From: Saposhnikovia divaricata
Lineage: Eukaryota; Streptophyta; Magnoliopsida; Apiales; Apiaceae
NCBI GenBank assembly: GCA_036435485.1
Contig: CM071594.1
Coordinates: 97,243,001-97,307,000, forward strand
Length of the DNA: 64,000 nucleotides
Direction of reading: 5' to 3'
Made by a program: the position numbers and the translations under genes. Under the pieces are notes generated by a model. It saw only the letters and a list, made by a program, of their open reading frames with translations. It made no database searches and was not told the DNA's origin. Shown piece by piece: positions 21,236-32,340 of this stretch. Position 1 is the first letter of the stretch. Each line of letters opens with the position of its first letter.

Positions 21236-23659
21236 ATGGCTTCTTTCATTTTTTCGAAATTAAAATCTCCTAATAAGACACCTAGTAAGATTGAGATTGA
21301 GGTAGAAAATGAAGATGTTAACGAACGTCCACACACACCTAAAATAATAGATCTTGATGATGATAATAATGAAGATGTTAAGAATGATGATGGTGATGTT
21401 GTCTATGATGATGTTGATGATGGTGATGATGTTGAAGATGTTGAGAATGGTGTTTCTTTGGATGATTTGAATGATGTTTGCCCATGTGTTGGTCAATTAT
21501 TCGATAGTTTAGATGAAGCGGAGAGGTTTTATAGAGATTATGGTAGGCGTATTGGTTTTGAAGTCATAATTAGAACTACACATAAACGTTCAAAAAACAA
21601 CATGATTTGTTCGCGTTTGTATATATGTCGAAAGGGTGGGAGATTAGCCTCAAAATCTTTGGATGATGAAGATGAAGTTCCCAAAAAAAAGAGAAAAAGA
21701 GATTCTCTTGGTAGAACGAAATGTAAGGCGCGAATGTATGTTGTTCATAGAGAGAAATCAAATAAGTAGGAGGTAACATTGGTTCATTTGGTACACAATC
21801 ATGAGATGGTTTCACCTAGTAAGGTACATTTCATGCAAAGGCCAAGAAACATAACACCCATCATGCGAGAATTGATTATAATTTTGAGTAAGTCGGGTAT
21901 TGGGCCTCAACAATCTTTGAATGTAATGGGTGAGCTTACGGGAAGCTTAGAGAATATTGGATTTACTAGTCAAGACATTAGGAATGTTTTGCGTGATATT
22001 AGACATCATGTATTTGATTCGAGTGATGCCAAAGAAGGTTTGACATTACTCCAAGAATTAAAATGTAATAGTTTTGGGGATTTTTTCTATCGAGTAGATG
22101 TTGATGAGGATAATCGGGTGCGTTCCATGTTGTGGGTTGATCCAAGATCATTAAATGCATATAAAAATTTTGGAGACGTGGTAGTATTTGACTCCACATA
22201 CCGCACAAATAGGTATAGTATGCCATTTGTACCTATTACGGGGGTGAACCACCACTACCAATCCATATTGTTTGGTTTTGCACTAATAAGGGATGAGAAA
22301 GAAAGTTCTTATATATGGGTTTTGAAGAATTGGTTGGAAGCTATAGGAAACAACCCTCCAATCTCCATCATCACCGATCAAGACATTGCACTTGGAAATG
22401 CAATTGCCGAAGTTTTACCAAACACGAACCATCTTTATTGTACTTGGCATATAAGTACCAAATTCGGGGAGAAGTTATCCGGTTTGTACGCATATGAACC
22501 ACATTTCAAAGAAGATTTCAACTTATGTTTGTACAAGTCAATGACGGTTGAACAATTTGAAGATAGGTGGAATGATTTGGTTGAAAAATATAACTTGGTT
22601 GATCATGGTTGGTTGCAAGAAATGTATTCCGTTCGACATAAGTGGGTTCGTGTGTACACTAAACTTCATTTCACTACCGGGATAACCACTACCTCGAGAA
22701 GTGAGTCAATGAATGCATTTTTTGACGAGTATGTAAATGCTAGAACCGGTTTGAAAGAGTTTATAGAGAATTCACAAAAAGCATTGGAGAAACAATATCT
22801 TCGTGAGAAAGAAGCGGACTATGAAACAAAGGAAAAGGAAAGGTCAAGAATAACATCCTCCTCATTGGAGAATCATGCGGCATCTTTTTATACAAAGGAA
22901 ATGTTTAGACGTTTTCAACACGAACTTAAACAAAGTGGAGCCTATGTTGTGAATGAGAGAGATTCCATGAGTACGATGTTATTTAAGGTGTACGAAACAT
23001 ATAAGACCACGGTGGCGGAGGAAAATAGAAAAGTGTATCAAATAACCGTGACCAATGATATGATAAATTGTATTTGTCGGAAATTTGAAAGTTCGGGAAT
23101 GATTTGTCGTCATGTTATTCGATACTTGAATATGATGCAATGGACGGAGATCCCTAACTACTTAATTAACTTGAGATGGACAATTGGAGCAAATAAAATT
23201 GCCGGGTCTATATCGTATAAACGTCCTATCATTGGCAATATTCTTCAATCACAACCCGCCCGATATACAACTTTGTGCAAAGCCTTTCAAGATTTAGCGG
23301 CTCGTGGAAGTTTTTCAATTCCAAGATTTAAATATGTCATGGGATTGATTGAAAAAGAGGTGGAAGTTGTGGAAAATTTTCCTATAGAGAAGCCTTCTAC
23401 GAAAAAAACTCCATCATGTGAGGATGAAAGTGAAGGTGAAGATTTTGAAAATTTGGAAGACCCTATAATTTCCACCACTAAAGGTCGCAAGAGGGAAAGA
23501 GTGAAGAGTGGCATTGAGTCCAACTCAAAAAAACCAAGGAAATGTAATTGTTGCAAAGAACTTGATGCTAAACATGATTCACGAAATTGTCCAAAAAAAT
23601 TAGGAGAGTCGATTCCCGAAAATTCCAACTCAAAAAAACCAAGGAAATGTAATTCATGA
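21236..23659 (+). pseudogene. FAR1-type MULE transposase with one TAG codon
   Basis: One frame of 808 codons broken only by TAG at 21767-21769. In order: acidic Asp/Glu-rich N terminus (about 20-80); FAR1-type zinc finger (about 90-200) with CKARM and, after the stop, HNHEM; MULE DDE core with Asp319 (FDSTY), Asp381 (TDQD) and Glu490 (SRSESM); SWIM zinc finger Cys612, Cys614, Cys624, His626; and a C-terminal CCHC knuckle (C770, C773, H780, C785). The stop replaces the Trp normal at this point of the FAR1 finger, so TGG to TAG is likely. The same architecture occurs in domesticated FHY3/FAR1 factors, but the terminal repeats here mark it as a transposon gene. The start is the first ATG after the leader, at 21236. 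Confidence 0.9.
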
Positions 23660-23866
23660 TTTCACTTTTGATTTTGTTGATTTGGTTAGCAATTTTCAAT
23701 TTGTTGCTTTTGATTTTACTTTTGAGTGAATTTGGTATTGATTTTGTTGATTTGGTTAGCAATTTTCAATTTGGAATTTGGTGCTTTTGATTTTAGTAGA
23801 AATTTGGTGCTTGAATTTGGTATAGGAAAAAAGAAAAAAACAGAGGAAAAAAAAAATTTCTGTAAT
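23660..23866. other. Transposase 3' region with a 69-bp repeat
   Basis: GATTTTGTTGATTTGGTTAG with the following AATTTTCAATTTG occurs twice (about 23669 and 23738). AT-rich and otherwise featureless. Confidence 0.6.
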
Positions 23867-24013
23867 TACGCTCTATAATAGAGCGTAAGTGTTGAAAACA
23901 GGGGAAACGCGCTAAAATTTCCTGTACTTACGCTCTATAATATAGCGTAAGTACAGAAATTTTTAAACGCGTTTCCCCTGTTTTTTAACCCTTACGCTAT
24001 ATTATAGAGCGTA
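23867..24013. repeat. Central palindrome array, three 21-bp units within a larger palindrome
   Basis: Units at 23867-23887, 23929-23949 and 23993-24013, mixing TACGCTCTAT and TACGCTATAT half-sites. The middle unit is the centre of a larger inverted repeat, about 23896-23982, whose arms carry AACAGGGGAAACGCG and its complement. It sits in the convergent 3' region between the two gene units. Confidence 0.9.
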
Positions 24014-24278
24014 AGTACAGAAATTTTTTGCCCTGCTTCCCCCTGTTTTTGCAACACCCCCTGTATAAAAACAATCTCTAAAAACAATCTCAAACACAAT
24101 CTCTAAAAACAATCTATAAAAATTTCAACATTTGAAACACAATCTCTAAAAACAATCTATAAAAATTTCAACAATTCAAAATCAATTCAACAATCTATAA
24201 AAATCTCTAACTTACAATTCAAAATAAAACAAACTAGTAACTTACAATCTTTAAAATTTCCAAAAACAAACTAGTAAC
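24014..24278. other. 3' flank of the PMD-Ulp1 gene with short tandem repeats
   Basis: The phrase AAAACAATCTATAAAAATTTC recurs with variants between 24066 and 24210, and AAACAAACTAGTAAC twice near 24230 and 24265. Read on the minus strand this is the 3' untranslated region of the protease gene. Confidence 0.5.
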
Positions 24279-26805
24279 CTACAATCCCGCTAGTCTACAA
24301 TCGTGGGAATACAAAGACAAATGCCGAGCTTCGTCTTTATGGAGCTCCCAACCAATACGCCGTCGGAATGTGTTAATCACATCATCATTCCATTGGACAC
24401 CACACCAAGCTTGGGTATTGCAAGTCAATATGCAATCTATATACTTCATAACAAAAACTCCGCAATCCATACCATTGGTTTGCCTAGGTCGTTCATAGAC
24501 ATTTTCAACATCAGGGAATACGACATGTTCAAATTTTGTAGGATCCAACCGATTCAACATGAGAGGGACCAATTTTTCCTATCAAGCAAACATGAATTGT
24601 CTTAATAATGTATCAAACAAACATGGACTACTAGAAATTAAAAAAAGGAAGATAAAATATACCACAATGTAGAACTCCGTCTTGTATAGCTCTTTTAATT
24701 TCATGTGCTTAGTATCGTCCCTTAGAGGATCAAACAAAGATACTCTAAAATTGGTCATTGACCACAAGAATAGGATCCAATGACCGCTCGTTGCAACCGG
24801 CATGATAATATAGTCGAAATTGGTTACCATTTCCCCCCTTCCTTTATGCCATATGCTCTAAAGTCCGTATCAATGGCCGCCCATTCACTAGCTTTCCTTT
24901 TTGCGGGATTCTTCTTCATAGGTTTGCAATGATGAGCCCCCATTACTTGGAAGAACCACGGAGACATGAAGTAATATTTGACGGCACCAACTTGATGACC
25001 AAAGAGGGTTCTTTCCCTTTTTTCAAGCAATACAGTATAACAATCGACTATAGTATCCTCCACTTCATTCTCCGGATCATAGTGTTCATAGTGTTCATAC
25101 TCCTCAAAATAATTTTCCTTCAAGGGACTAATTTCTTGGGTCTTTCTTGCCTTTCTTTTAGGCAAACAACTCTTGAAATCGGGCCTTTCATAAGTCGGGC
25201 CATATGTCTCGAGCATTAATTCATCAAATTTATTCACGAAGTTTGGCAATATTTCCTCGTGAAAAATCCCAGGCATATCATAAGAGCAAAGCCTACTCAG
25301 ATCTCGCGCGGTACATATGATCTACAATACATATGAAGCAAGGACAAAGTATAAATATAAATACAAGAATATTCAACGAAATTATCTCAAATAACATACT
25401 CCATGTTATAAAAAATACGTACCAAGTCCATTGCCTTGGGATTGTCGAACTTGTCTTTCGGTTGTTGGAATATTTTCGGATCCTTGGTTGGTTTTGAAGG
25501 CGGCAAAATCTTTAATTTGGTAACATTATAGTACCAATCCATATACTCCTCTAGAGATATGGCATTCAAAGGTGGTCCCAAAATACCAATACCATTATTC
25601 ACAAATTCATTCCAAACAACTACATATCGTGCAAAATTGAGATAATGTTGATATACAAAAGAATGTTCAGATCTCGCCCTCAACGTTGACATATCATCCG
25701 GTGGCGGCGGTGGAATGCTTAATGGAAAACCAAACTGTCTTCCCACCCTTTCCGGAAGTTGATGTTCAACATCTTCAAAAAACACAAGGGGCACATGAGC
25801 TAAACCGGCTATAAGGGCCCACTGAAATTGAAGATCAAAAGGCCGATAGAAGCGAGCATATGGCCTCCACTTAACCCATTGTGCATCAAAGTTATCGAAC
25901 ATCCCGCGATATGCATCAATATTGTGATGGACATTGAAGTACTTAGATTTTCCTGGGCCAACGGGAGCAACCGCCCATGCCAAAGCCCTAGGCCATATAT
26001 ACTCGGTTTGAGATGCTAGCTTAGGTTGTCCCGGGCGCAACCTCTCACGTGCCCAAAGCATCAATATTGTCAAGCATCCCGAAATAGACTTGCAATCCTT
26101 TTGACTTGCCTCAAATAAATTCCTATATAGATAGGCAAGTGCTCCTGCACCCCAAGCATACCCAAAAATTCTAGAAGTATCAAGCAACAAGGGAATTAAT
26201 CTTGGATGAGCAACATTGTTTGATTTTGTGGGGAACAATATCGCCCCACACAAATAAAACACATAACCCCGTGTATATATTTCTAGAAGCTCCCGATCCT
26301 CCTTGTTCGGGCATTTGCGATATCTCTCCCTCAAAAAATTTAATTTCACACCACCTCTCTCCAAAGCATTGTCCCTTTCCTCAAATGAGAGTGTCGGATC
26401 CGGCCAAACCTGTAACCAAAGATTTTTTACGTTAATTGCGTCACTCAAAGTTACCGCCTCTCCAACAACCGGAAGCCCCGTCAACATGTACACATCTTCA
26501 AGTGTCACCGTCATCTCCCCGAAAGTAAAGTGGAATGTGTTGGTTTCCGACCTCCAACGCTCCACTAATGACGTAATTAAAGCCACATCATTTTGCATAA
26601 CGGCTCTTGGGTTGGTAAACATTCCGAAACCCCAATGTTGTAAAAGATGAATTTGATAAGGCTCTAATTCCCATTGATTAAGAAACGAGGTACTTTGACG
26701 GATTGTAAGTTTATCTCGATGATCACCAACCCATATTCTACTACTTATATGGTTTTCTTGGTCGGTAAGGAGAGAAGGATCAACCGGACCGCAAAAATCT
26801 TCCAT
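24279..26805 (-). pseudogene. Plant mobile domain fused to Ulp1-type C48 protease, one frameshift
   Basis: Three exons joined in phase 0. Exon 1 (26805-25423, 461 codons) holds a plant mobile domain, with FTFGEMTVTLEDVYMLTGLP and AWGAGALAYLYRNLFEA as hallmarks. A GTACGT donor and a TTGTAG acceptor bound a 101-bp intron. Exon 2 (25321-24663) and exon 3 (24578-24279, after an 84-bp intron with GTATAT and ATAG ends) encode a Ulp1/SENP-like cysteine protease: His (24782-24780, GHW), Asp (24731-24729, FDPL) and Cys (24464-24462, in NGMDCGVFV), with the upstream Gln of RQTNG. The frame slips at a run of six G (24838-24833 on minus); seven would restore it. C48 enzymes cleave ubiquitin-like proteins such as SUMO. 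Both domains are known from plant transposons; whether this one is made as a single protein is inferred from splice sites. Confidence 0.8.
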
Positions 26806-27368
26806 CTAAAATCCAATATATACAAAAAATTTAATCCAAACAAAAAATAATCCAAACTACACAATACATACAAAAAAATCCAAACTTTAATCTAATAAAC
26901 TTTAAAATGCAAACTTTAATCCAATAATCCAAAATTTTGAAATAATTCAAAAATTCGAACCCTAATTCGAAATAATTCGAAAAATTCGAACACTAATTCG
27001 AAATAATTCCAAAAATTCGAAATCTACATACATACACGAATCTACACACATATATACATACAATTCGAAATCTACACACATATATACATATATACATACA
27101 TACACGAATCTACACATACAAATCGAAATGATATATACATGCATACATACCTATAGGAATCTACATACAAGAAATAGACACGAAGTTACTCACTTTATAT
27201 GCAGAAATGATGAAATTGATGATGATTTACTTCCGATTCCGGTGGATTTGCGATGTCCGGTGGTCTGTGGATGATTTGCTAAATGTTTTGTAAAATTATG
27301 TATATGAACCACAATACGCTATATGATATTCTGTGTGAAATAAACCCGGTTTCGATAAAAAAAACCGT
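26806..27368 (-). other. Upstream region of the PMD-Ulp1 gene with simple repeats
   Basis: Contains recurrent AATTCGAAATAATTC and ACACATATATACATA phrases between 26940 and 27160. This is where the minus-strand promoter should lie, but I cannot point to a TATA box with confidence. Confidence 0.5.
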
Positions 27369-27522
27369 GTACGCTATATAATATAGCGTACTACGCTATA
27401 TAATATAGCGTAAGTTTAAACCGACACGTGCAGGGCACGTGACAGATTTAGGGATAAAAAGCTAAAAAGGCTTACGCTATATTATATAGCGTATAGCGTA
27501 CTACGCTATATAATATAGCGTA
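27369..27522. repeat. Right palindrome array, four 21-bp units
   Basis: Units at 27369-27389, 27391-27411, 27473-27493 and 27502-27522, all of the TACGCTATAT type. The array ends 98 bp before the element's right end, mirroring the left array. A GGCACGTGACA/CACGTG-like stretch lies between units two and three. Confidence 0.92.
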
Positions 27523-27620
27523 TACTTTTAAATCCCAACCGCCCATATCTTTAGTGGACGGTTATAGATGGGTTGGTTGGATATTAGATTATATCCAACT
27601 TTGGCTGTAGAAGGCGTCCC

Positions 27621-28160
27621 ATATATATATATATTGGTTTATTCGGTCCGGACCGAATTTTTCTCTTAAAAACCGAACCGAAATTACATGGATCGATTCA
27701 GTTTTTCGGTTTCGTTCTACTGAGCCCTAAGCACGACTCTAATTGTAAGTTTCTTATTTTTCTTACACTTAAATCAAGCCATTTGGCATCAATTTTGAAC
27801 CAAAAAGAACATTGCACAATCTTTACTAACCAAAATATGCAGTGAATGACTAAGAATTGAATTATGAAGAAAAATGATTTCTTTCATACATTGAACCAAT
27901 AAAACTGATATCGCCTGCAGTCTTTCCAATCCCTTGTCCAAAATTTAAATACATTCCAATATGTGATACTAATATAGACCTCAATGTGTAGTATACCTTC
28001 TCTATACGGTCTCCACCTACGCCACCAAATATTATTTCTACTTCCAAAATTTAAGAGTAGAAACTAGAAACTTAATACCTGCCCAAACTACAAGAATGAA
28101 ACTCATATCATGGTCAAGCCAGTATGTGAACCAAAATTACACTTGAAATCGGCAAATTTA
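27621..28160. other. DiT1 3' flank, no gene
   Basis: (TA)n after the MULE, then GAACCGAAA-type repeats near 27630-27720, then AT-rich DNA that is the likely 3' untranslated region of the minus-strand DiT1 gene. Confidence 0.5.
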
Positions 28161-31100
28161 CTACCACAGACCGAGGAATTTCCACCAAACCCCTCCAACT
28201 CCAAGCCAGATGATGATATTGACGACGGACACGATGAATCCATATCCCCACCATTTGGCAAGAGGCACGTACCCTGCACCATAGAATACTGGTGCTGACC
28301 CTATTCCATAGTGGGTAAGTCCACCCATGAGGTTTGAAAGGAAAGCAAGCACCATAGCTCCAAGATATGCTGGAGTACCAAGAGCACTAGCTACAGATAA
28401 AAAGGCTGTGAACATAGCACCAATATGAGCAGCTCCACTTGCAAAAAAGTAGTGAGAGTAGAAATAGAGTAGAACAAGGATGCCAAAAGATAGCTGCCAC
28501 GAGAGGCCCAGTCCTCCAACAAACTGCAAAAGTTCAAATGAATGTCAGTAACAATAGCAGCTATCATGGAATATCCGTTCTTGGCCAAGTCTGATAATTT
28601 GCTTTCTTTTAGCATAAATTTCATGTGATATGACATGAATTCTTACCACAGGACACTGCAAATTAAAATTTCTTGCATCTTTATGGTAATCTAGTTTTCA
28701 TGGAAAACCCACAAAGGAGATCAACAAGATGCATGTTTCTGAGTATGTGTACAGGGGGCTATGCTTCCTCACCAGGGAATCGCTGAAACTGTCCATAATG
28801 ACTTACTAGGCTAAAGAGAAAAATACAAAAATATAGACACATATAGCATCAGGTAATAATCACTATATTTTGCATGTATAGCTCCTTTAAATCAGGTAGC
28901 ACTCTATTTATTCAGGATTTGGCTACTACAAAAACATCATTTTTTTTTTGTTCTTTTCTCCTTTTTCCTCATAGGTTATGTATTTTTTTTTTCCATATGA
29001 TTCGCTTGTTTAGAAGTGACAAGAGCTACTTCCTAAATAAATAATTGCATGGTTATCCACTTTCACGCAGGCAAGAGCAACATATAATTTAGAAGTTTTG
29101 AATTATATAGTGGGGAACTATAATCTTCAAGGCTAGCATTTAAAACTGAAAGCACAGAGAAGCACAAATCCAGCTAATGAGGTAAATATAAAAATCACAA
29201 AAATGTTGGAATATGCTTGCAATTAAGAGAATATGTCAAAATGTCTAATACTCTATCCAGATCAAAGGGTATAAATAAACGTGGGACAAATATTAGAAAA
29301 GGTTTCGTAAATATTTTCAGAATGTAAGAAGACAAACCTGAACAACAGTTTGGCTGAACCAGGAAATGAGACCATATTTGTTCAAGTATCCAGCCATGGC
29401 AATGAGTGCAGCAAACCATGTAAGTGTATCCCAAGCAACAGATTCCGCTAAGCATTCCTTCCATGAAACAACTCCAGTAATAAGGAGGACAGACAACCCA
29501 AGAATGGCAGCAGTAACAGCATCAACATTGAGTACTCCTCCAAAAATCCAGAGCCCAACCTGTTAACAGAAATAATGGAAAGGATGTTCTTATTTCTTTA
29601 CTACATATGAACACAACCATGCTTACTCTAGTTAACTTGCTAAGCCTATATTACATTCCATCCATCATACTCAATTCACAATCATCTATACGAAGCAATA
29701 TTATAACCTTTGTTCTATTTTGTTTGACAATACAAAAGTACCAAGAAAATATATGACTTTATTGTTAGTGTCCAATTTAACCTTCAAAGTCGGTAATGAA
29801 GTTAAAAATGATTGTCACTGATGGCTGATGAGGCCCATAGAATTTGAAAAAGTTTAAAGTGAGTGGTTGAAGCATGACTTAGCTTCAGGTGTGTAGTCGC
29901 ATTTTAGTACCAGAAATAAAAGGGTAACAAACTAGAAGAGAAAATGACTTCAAAAGGAGATGTTGCAAATAAATGGAATTTCATAAAGAACAGTGACATA
30001 TATTTGAAAAAGATAAGCCATGATTGAAGTTAATGCCAACAGGCAAACTTGGTATAATATTGCTAATATTAAGCTGCACACAACCCTATTGTGGGTTAGC
30101 TTACCTCAATAACTGAATTTCGAATGGCCATTTAGTAACTTCAAAATATAAATTTGTTGTTATCATGTGGCAGTTCGGTGCATGCAGTACAGGAAAAGTT
30201 AGGTTTACGAGTACCGCCAAATACGTAACAGTTATACGATAGTCACCACTCGCCAGCTCTGGGCAGCTCCAAAAATCTTCAAATAAAGATTTTACAAATT
30301 TTGAAACTGTAATATAGGCGTGAAAGGTGGAGGGCTGCCATATTGCAGTATCATAGAGCTGGTTCCTAACTTGGTGTACCGTGAAGGACATTGTGAGTGT
30401 GCTACGGTTTCTTAACCTAATCAGAGATTATAAAGAACTTGTGAATGACAAACTTGGTGGTGTAAAAATCAAAGCAAGCAAGCATGAAGGACATTGTGAG
30501 AGTGCTGGTTCCTAACTTGTGTACCGTGAAGGACAGTGTACAATGTAAGGAGCTGCCATATTGCACTATAATAAGACTGATTCCTCACTTAGTGAATTGT
30601 TAAGGTGACATCATGCTTGTGCATAAGTTATTATATTTCTTTCACCTGATCAAAGATTCATTGTACCTATATTACACACTGGAACACCAAAAAGTAGCTC
30701 TATTTACATACGACACAAACAGGGACATGTCACATATTCATATTACGATGCATTTGAAACTGTCACCAAACTAAACTCTTGACAAACTACACCTTTTCCC
30801 GATATAAAGCTTAAAATGAATGTGTGACACAACATTATGATCAAGCATGAATGTCAAGCCATCAACATGTTAAGTATTTCTCTGGTGTTTAGTAAGCCAT
30901 TAATGTGATACACACAAAAGCACTGAGGTTAGTATTTGTAACAAGCATCAAAACATAAACATAGTAAAACTGCTTTAAAAAAATAAAATCATCAAGATTG
31001 AAATATACCGTCAGAATAAGAGTGACAGCCATAATAATCTCATTCTTTGACATCGGTCCCATCTTCTCCAACTTCTCTTTAGCAAGCTTTGGAGCATCAG

Positions 31101-32100
31101 GACTACTCTTAACACTGGGTGGATAAATAACATACAACAACAACGGCACAACAATCAACGACACCAAACCCGGCACAATCGCAGCTTTAGCCCAATCCGT
31201 CCACCCGATCGTCTTCTGAATAGTATTAAACGTCAAATTCGCACTCAATGGATTTGCAGCCATAGCCGTCAAAAACATAGCACTCGAAATAACCGAAGTC
31301 TGAAAACAAGTCAACATCAACCACGACCCTAACCTCTCCTCGGTCCCATCACCCACATTACTCCCACACGCAACACACAATGATTTCACCAACGGCAAAA
31401 AAATCCCACCAGCTCTAGCAGAAACCGACGGAATAGCTGGAGCTAACAATGCCTCACTAAAAACCAAACTATACCCTAACCCTAATGACGAACTACCAAA
31501 TAACTTAACAAATTGATACGCAATACGATTACCGAGCCCCGTCTTAATAAAACCTCTAGCGAAGAAAAACGCAAGAGCAATTAACCAGGGAATGGGATCG
31601 CCGAAAGCCGAAAAAGCGGCAGCGAAAGTAAGCGTTTTAGTTAAAACACAAGCACCTAATCCCATAAGAGCAACAGCACCTAAAGGTAAAGGTTGAGTAA
31701 TTATACCTACAATTGTAGCTAAAAAGATAGCGAGTAGCTGCCACGCGACTTTCGACACGCCGGTGGGGACCGGGATGAGCCATAGGATGATTCCGGTGGC
31801 GATTGAGGCTGTGAGTGGCGCTATGGCAGCTCCGACCGGCGGGGATTTGGGCGGGTCGGGTTTTGCGGGTACGGGTAGGGGTGCTGATGAAGCAGCTGAG
31901 GCTTTGACGGTTAGGAGTCTGGGCGAAAATGTCGGAGAAAAAGACGGCGAGAAAGTCGGGGATTTGAGGGAGAGAGGTGGGAGGAATGTGTGGGGCCTGA
32001 AAGATATGGAGCGATGTAGGCCGTTGGATCTGATGGACGGTGGGGATTGTTTGGGGAGAGGGCGGAGGCGGAGGGAGGTGGTGAGGGGGAGTGTCGCCAT
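28161..32100 (-). CDS. DIT1: Chloroplast 2-oxoglutarate/malate translocator DiT1
   Basis: Three exons: 32100-31009 (364 codons), 29559-29338 (74) and 28523-28161 (120 plus stop), all joined in phase 0, giving about 558 residues; plant DiT1 proteins are about 560-570. The first 90 or so residues are rich in Ser, Pro and basic residues and lack acidic ones, a plastid transit peptide. The rest is the multi-span carrier of the DASS/SLC13 family, with SNVGDGTEERLGSWL and NLMGGLTHYGIGSAPV among its most conserved parts. It exchanges stromal malate for cytosolic 2-oxoglutarate across the inner envelope, supplying carbon skeletons for ammonia assimilation, including photorespiratory ammonia. Exon 2 begins VGLWIFGG and ends FSQTVVQ; exon 3 resumes FVGGLGLSW and ends FLGLW. 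Splice sites are GT/AG and no stop or frameshift was seen, so this is the one gene here I call intact. Confidence 0.93.
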
Positions 32101-32340
32101 TGAAACGACAGCGTTTTGGAGGGAGTGATGTGTGTGTGTGGAAATGAAGGAGGGGGAGAGAAATGAGAGAGGGTGATTGTTGTTTAGAGAGAGGGAGGGA
32201 TATGGGCCGTTGGATTAGGTGGGGGAGGAGAGATGGACGGTGGAGATGAGGGGTTGGAATATATTACTGGTCAGTGTAGTCGAGAGAGCAAGTGTGGTGT
32301 TTAATTTAAGTTGAGGAGGCACTTGGAGATCTCCGTCTAA
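32101..32340 (-). promoter_or_regulatory. DiT1 leader and proximal promoter
   Basis: Read on the minus strand the 120 bases before the ATG are strongly pyrimidine-rich (CTCTCT and CCCTCC runs), typical of leaders of plant photosynthesis genes. A TATATT-like stretch near 32258-32266 could be the TATA box; this is weak. Confidence 0.4.

Larger units (their letters stand above)
20733..27620. mobile_element. MULE carrying a FAR1-type transposase and a PMD-Ulp1 gene
   Basis: A 6,888-bp element. The ends are inverted repeats of at least 60 bp sharing ACAGCCAmAGTTGGATAT and ATCCAACCAACCCATCT. Flanks are both (TA)n, compatible with a 9-bp duplication ATATATATA (20724-20732 and 27621-27629), but the tract makes this ambiguous. 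Two gene units are convergent: transposase 21236-23659 on plus, PMD-Ulp1 26805-24279 on minus. Three arrays of a 21-bp palindrome lie about 100 bp inside each end and between the genes. Transposase type, long inverted termini and 9-bp duplication fit Mutator-like elements. Confidence 0.9.

Noticed and set aside
23287..23762. Minus-strand frames opposite the transposase 3' end
   Set aside because: Shadow frames of a well-supported coding region.
20832..27522. CRISPR-like array from the regularly repeated 21-bp units
   Set aside because: Plant nuclear context, palindromic units placed next to each other without unique spacers, and position inside a MULE argue for transposase sites.
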